A model generated the notes under the pieces. It was not told the origin of the DNA. It saw only the letters and a program-made list of their open reading frames with translations, and searched no databases. From Candidatus Nanopelagicales bacterium (GTDB taxonomy: Bacteria > Actinomycetota > Actinomycetes > S36-B12 > UBA5976): a stretch of 16,289 nucleotides of DNA. The DNA is taken from positions 1 through 16,289 of the forward strand of contig JAIOWT010000016.1 of assembly GCA_021742025.1 (NCBI GenBank). Reading direction: 5' to 3'. The stretch's first letter is position 1. Every line of letters begins with the position of its first letter. The position numbers and the translations under genes are program-made. This document shows, piece after piece, positions 15,134 to 16,289 of the stretch.

Positions 15134-16173
15134 CCGCGCTCCCAGAAACTAGGTCCTACTGGTTCATTAAATCCACTTTGGGCAACTAGGTAGCCCTCTG
15201 CATCAACCGTGATCGCAAGCTGTGGCATGCGACGTGCGGCTGGTCCGAAAACCACATTGCCCGAGTCTGATAGGTCAAACGTAGACTGATGACACGGACA
15301 CAGCAAGTGGTGAGTGCGCTGTTGGTAAAGTGATGTTGGACACCCTAAGTGCGTGCAAATCTTCGAGAAAGCCAAGATTCCTTGATAATCCCAGGTTTCG
15401 CCTTGCTGTGAAACGATATCGGCCGGATCCATGCGAACAATGATGATCGAAGCCTTACCGCGCTGGTTTAAGTTCATCTCTTCGTGCTCAATTTCCATCA
15501 AGTTTTCTGGGACCGCATTAATCAGGCCACCCAATGGAATATCTGATGCTTTGATCTTTTTGTAAGTCGCATCTGTCACTAAGTGGATGCCTTTATCCCA
15601 AATAGTTTCGCGCAACCGGGTACCTGGCAAAGGTCCAAGATCGCGCAATAACACGATTAGTGGAACTGGGAAGAGTGCAAGTGCTCCCAGTAGTGAGCGA
15701 CGGATTATCTTGCGCTCTTTGAAGCCTGATTCTGCCGCACCTCGCTGAAGACTGGACTGAACTGCAGCACGTTCTTCATTTGTTGAAGTCAAGGCATGAC
15801 GTTCTTGAACCACTTCTTCATCTGGCATAAGTTTCTTGGCCCAGTGGATCGCGCCAAGTCCAATTAGCAGGATTGCCATCCCGAAGGTGAATCCAATTGC
15901 AAGGTGGTTTGCATTTAGCGTGCCGATAACAGGAATCGTGATCAGTAGGTCGGCTGGAACTTTAATGTAGGCAACTATGAAAAGGATGATCATCAAAGAT
16001 GACAAGCCAAACATGGTTGCAACTTGGCGCTCAGCGCGAATCGCAGCTTTAGGATCTATGTCAGCCTTACGAGGAACATGCGGTTCCATTGGGAATACCG
16101 CAATACCACTAATTAAATCTTTGCCATCTTTGGCGCCGTATGGATCACCGGTTGGGTGCTCTAATTCGTTCAT
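15130..16173 (-). CDS. qcrA: Menaquinol-cytochrome c reductase Rieske iron-sulfur subunit (QcrA)
   Basis: Rieske 2Fe-2S subunit passing electrons from menaquinol to QcrC. It has 347 residues from the ATG at 16173. The C-terminal Rieske domain has CTHLGC (273-278) and CPCHQ (292-296). Ligands are Cys273, His275, Cys292 and His295, with Cys278 and Cys294 for the disulfide. Ahead of it are three membrane helices, about 56-71, 92-110 and 163-177, the arrangement special to actinobacteria. The third is preceded by KERKIIRRSLLGALAL, a twin-arginine-like segment consistent with Tat export of the folded domain. An alternative in-frame ATG at 16197 would overlap qcrC by 25 bp and has no ribosome binding site; the chosen start overlaps the qcrC stop by one base (TAATG), with GGAG 13 bases upstream. 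The 3' end overlaps the qcrB start by 4 bp. Confidence 0.95.
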   Translation of the reverse strand: MNELEHPTGDPYGAKDGKDLISGIAVFPMEPHVPRKADIDPKAAIRAERQVATMFGLSSLMIILFIVAYIKVPADLLITIPVIGTLNANHLAIGFTFGMAILLIGLGAIHWAKKLMPDEEVVQERHALTSTNEERAAVQSSLQRGAAESGFKERKIIRRSLLGALALFPVPLIVLLRDLGPLPGTRLRETIWDKGIHLVTDATYKKIKASDIPLGGLINAVPENLMEIEHEEMNLNQRGKASIIIVRMDPADIVSQQGETWDYQGILAFSKICTHLGCPTSLYQQRTHHLLCPCHQSTFDLSDSGNVVFGPAARRMPQLAITVDAEGYLVAQSGFNEPVGPSFWERG

Positions 16174-16289
16174 TACTTTGCTTTCGCTCCGATCCATACT
16201 GCGGCAACGATAAGTACACCAAGTCCAACAACGAAGATAAACAAACCTTCAGTTACCGGACCCTGTCGTCCAAGGCTAAAGCCACCAGG
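16173..16289 (-). CDS. qcrC: Menaquinol-cytochrome c reductase diheme cytochrome c subunit, C-terminal end (QcrC, partial)
   Basis: The last 38 codons of a gene entering from the right edge. The frame reads [20 protein letters not shown]...[10 protein letters not shown] and stop, which matches the C-terminal [14 protein letters not shown] motif and anchor helix of actinobacterial QcrC, the diheme c subunit that hands electrons to CtaC. Only the membrane anchor (about 20 residues) and short tail are inside the window; both CXXCH heme sites lie outside. The stop TAA shares one base with the qcrA start. Gene order qcrC-qcrA-qcrB is the standard one, with ctaE expected upstream of qcrC. Confidence 0.9.
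   Translation of the reverse strand, partial: PGGFSLGRQGPVTEGLFIFVVGLGVLIVAAVWIGAKAK

Noticed and set aside
1..16289. Defence islands, phage or transposon remnants, CRISPR, toxin-antitoxin pairs, tRNA genes
   Set aside because: Nearly every stretch is covered by housekeeping genes with recognisable families, and no repeats, integrase, transposase or cloverleaf-like sequence was seen.

Overview
The window is an ordinary chromosomal segment of an actinobacterium with moderate base composition (by eye near 45-50% GC, low for the phylum). The evidence is the gene set. It has an actinobacterial-type cytochrome oxidase operon ctaC-ctaD-ctaF, a qcrC-qcrA-qcrB branch with a three-helix Rieske protein and an extended cytochrome b, a close homologue of mycobacterial adenosine kinase (Rv2202c), a DUF3043 protein and the MurT/GatD lipid II amidase pair. 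The mixture suggests a small-genome freshwater lineage such as Nanopelagicales (acI) or relatives, but that assignment is inference. I see no mobile element, CRISPR array, rRNA or tRNA.

Layout. Positions 1-1053 hold gcvT, cut at its 5' end by the window edge. Converging on it, 1084-3828 (minus) is a vitamin B12 ABC uptake operon btuF-btuC-btuD, preceded by a cobalamin riboswitch at about 3829-4056. The riboswitch appears to act on translation, because a 9-bp helix can bury the btuF ribosome binding site. Upstream of it, also on the minus strand, are a 71-residue conserved hypothetical gene and a DUF3043 membrane protein gene. Divergent from DUF3043, across only 23 bp, is a glycerate kinase; both genes look leaderless and their -10 boxes overlap. 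Next on the plus strand are the A-type Fe-S carrier erpA with a strong terminator, adoK (start corrected to GTG at 6605, probably leaderless) and aat. Then comes the five-gene run ctaC-ctaD-ctaF-murT-gatD, ended by a 17-bp bidirectional terminator shared with the convergent minus-strand qcrC (partial)-qcrA-qcrB operon.

How the genes work together. QcrCAB (complex III) and CtaCDF (aa3 oxidase, complex IV) form the actinobacterial menaquinol-to-oxygen supercomplex; CtaE and most of QcrC lie outside the window. ErpA supplies Fe-S clusters, plausibly including those of respiratory enzymes. MurT/GatD amidates the peptidoglycan stem peptide and is probably co-transcribed with the oxidase. BtuFCD imports corrinoids under B12 feedback. 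GcvT (glycine cleavage) and glycerate kinase belong to one-carbon and C2/C3 acid metabolism, but are not in one operon here.

I found no new biological system. The points most worth checking are the riboswitch architecture, the overlapping divergent leaderless promoters, the adoK start, and the placement of murT-gatD inside the respiratory cluster.
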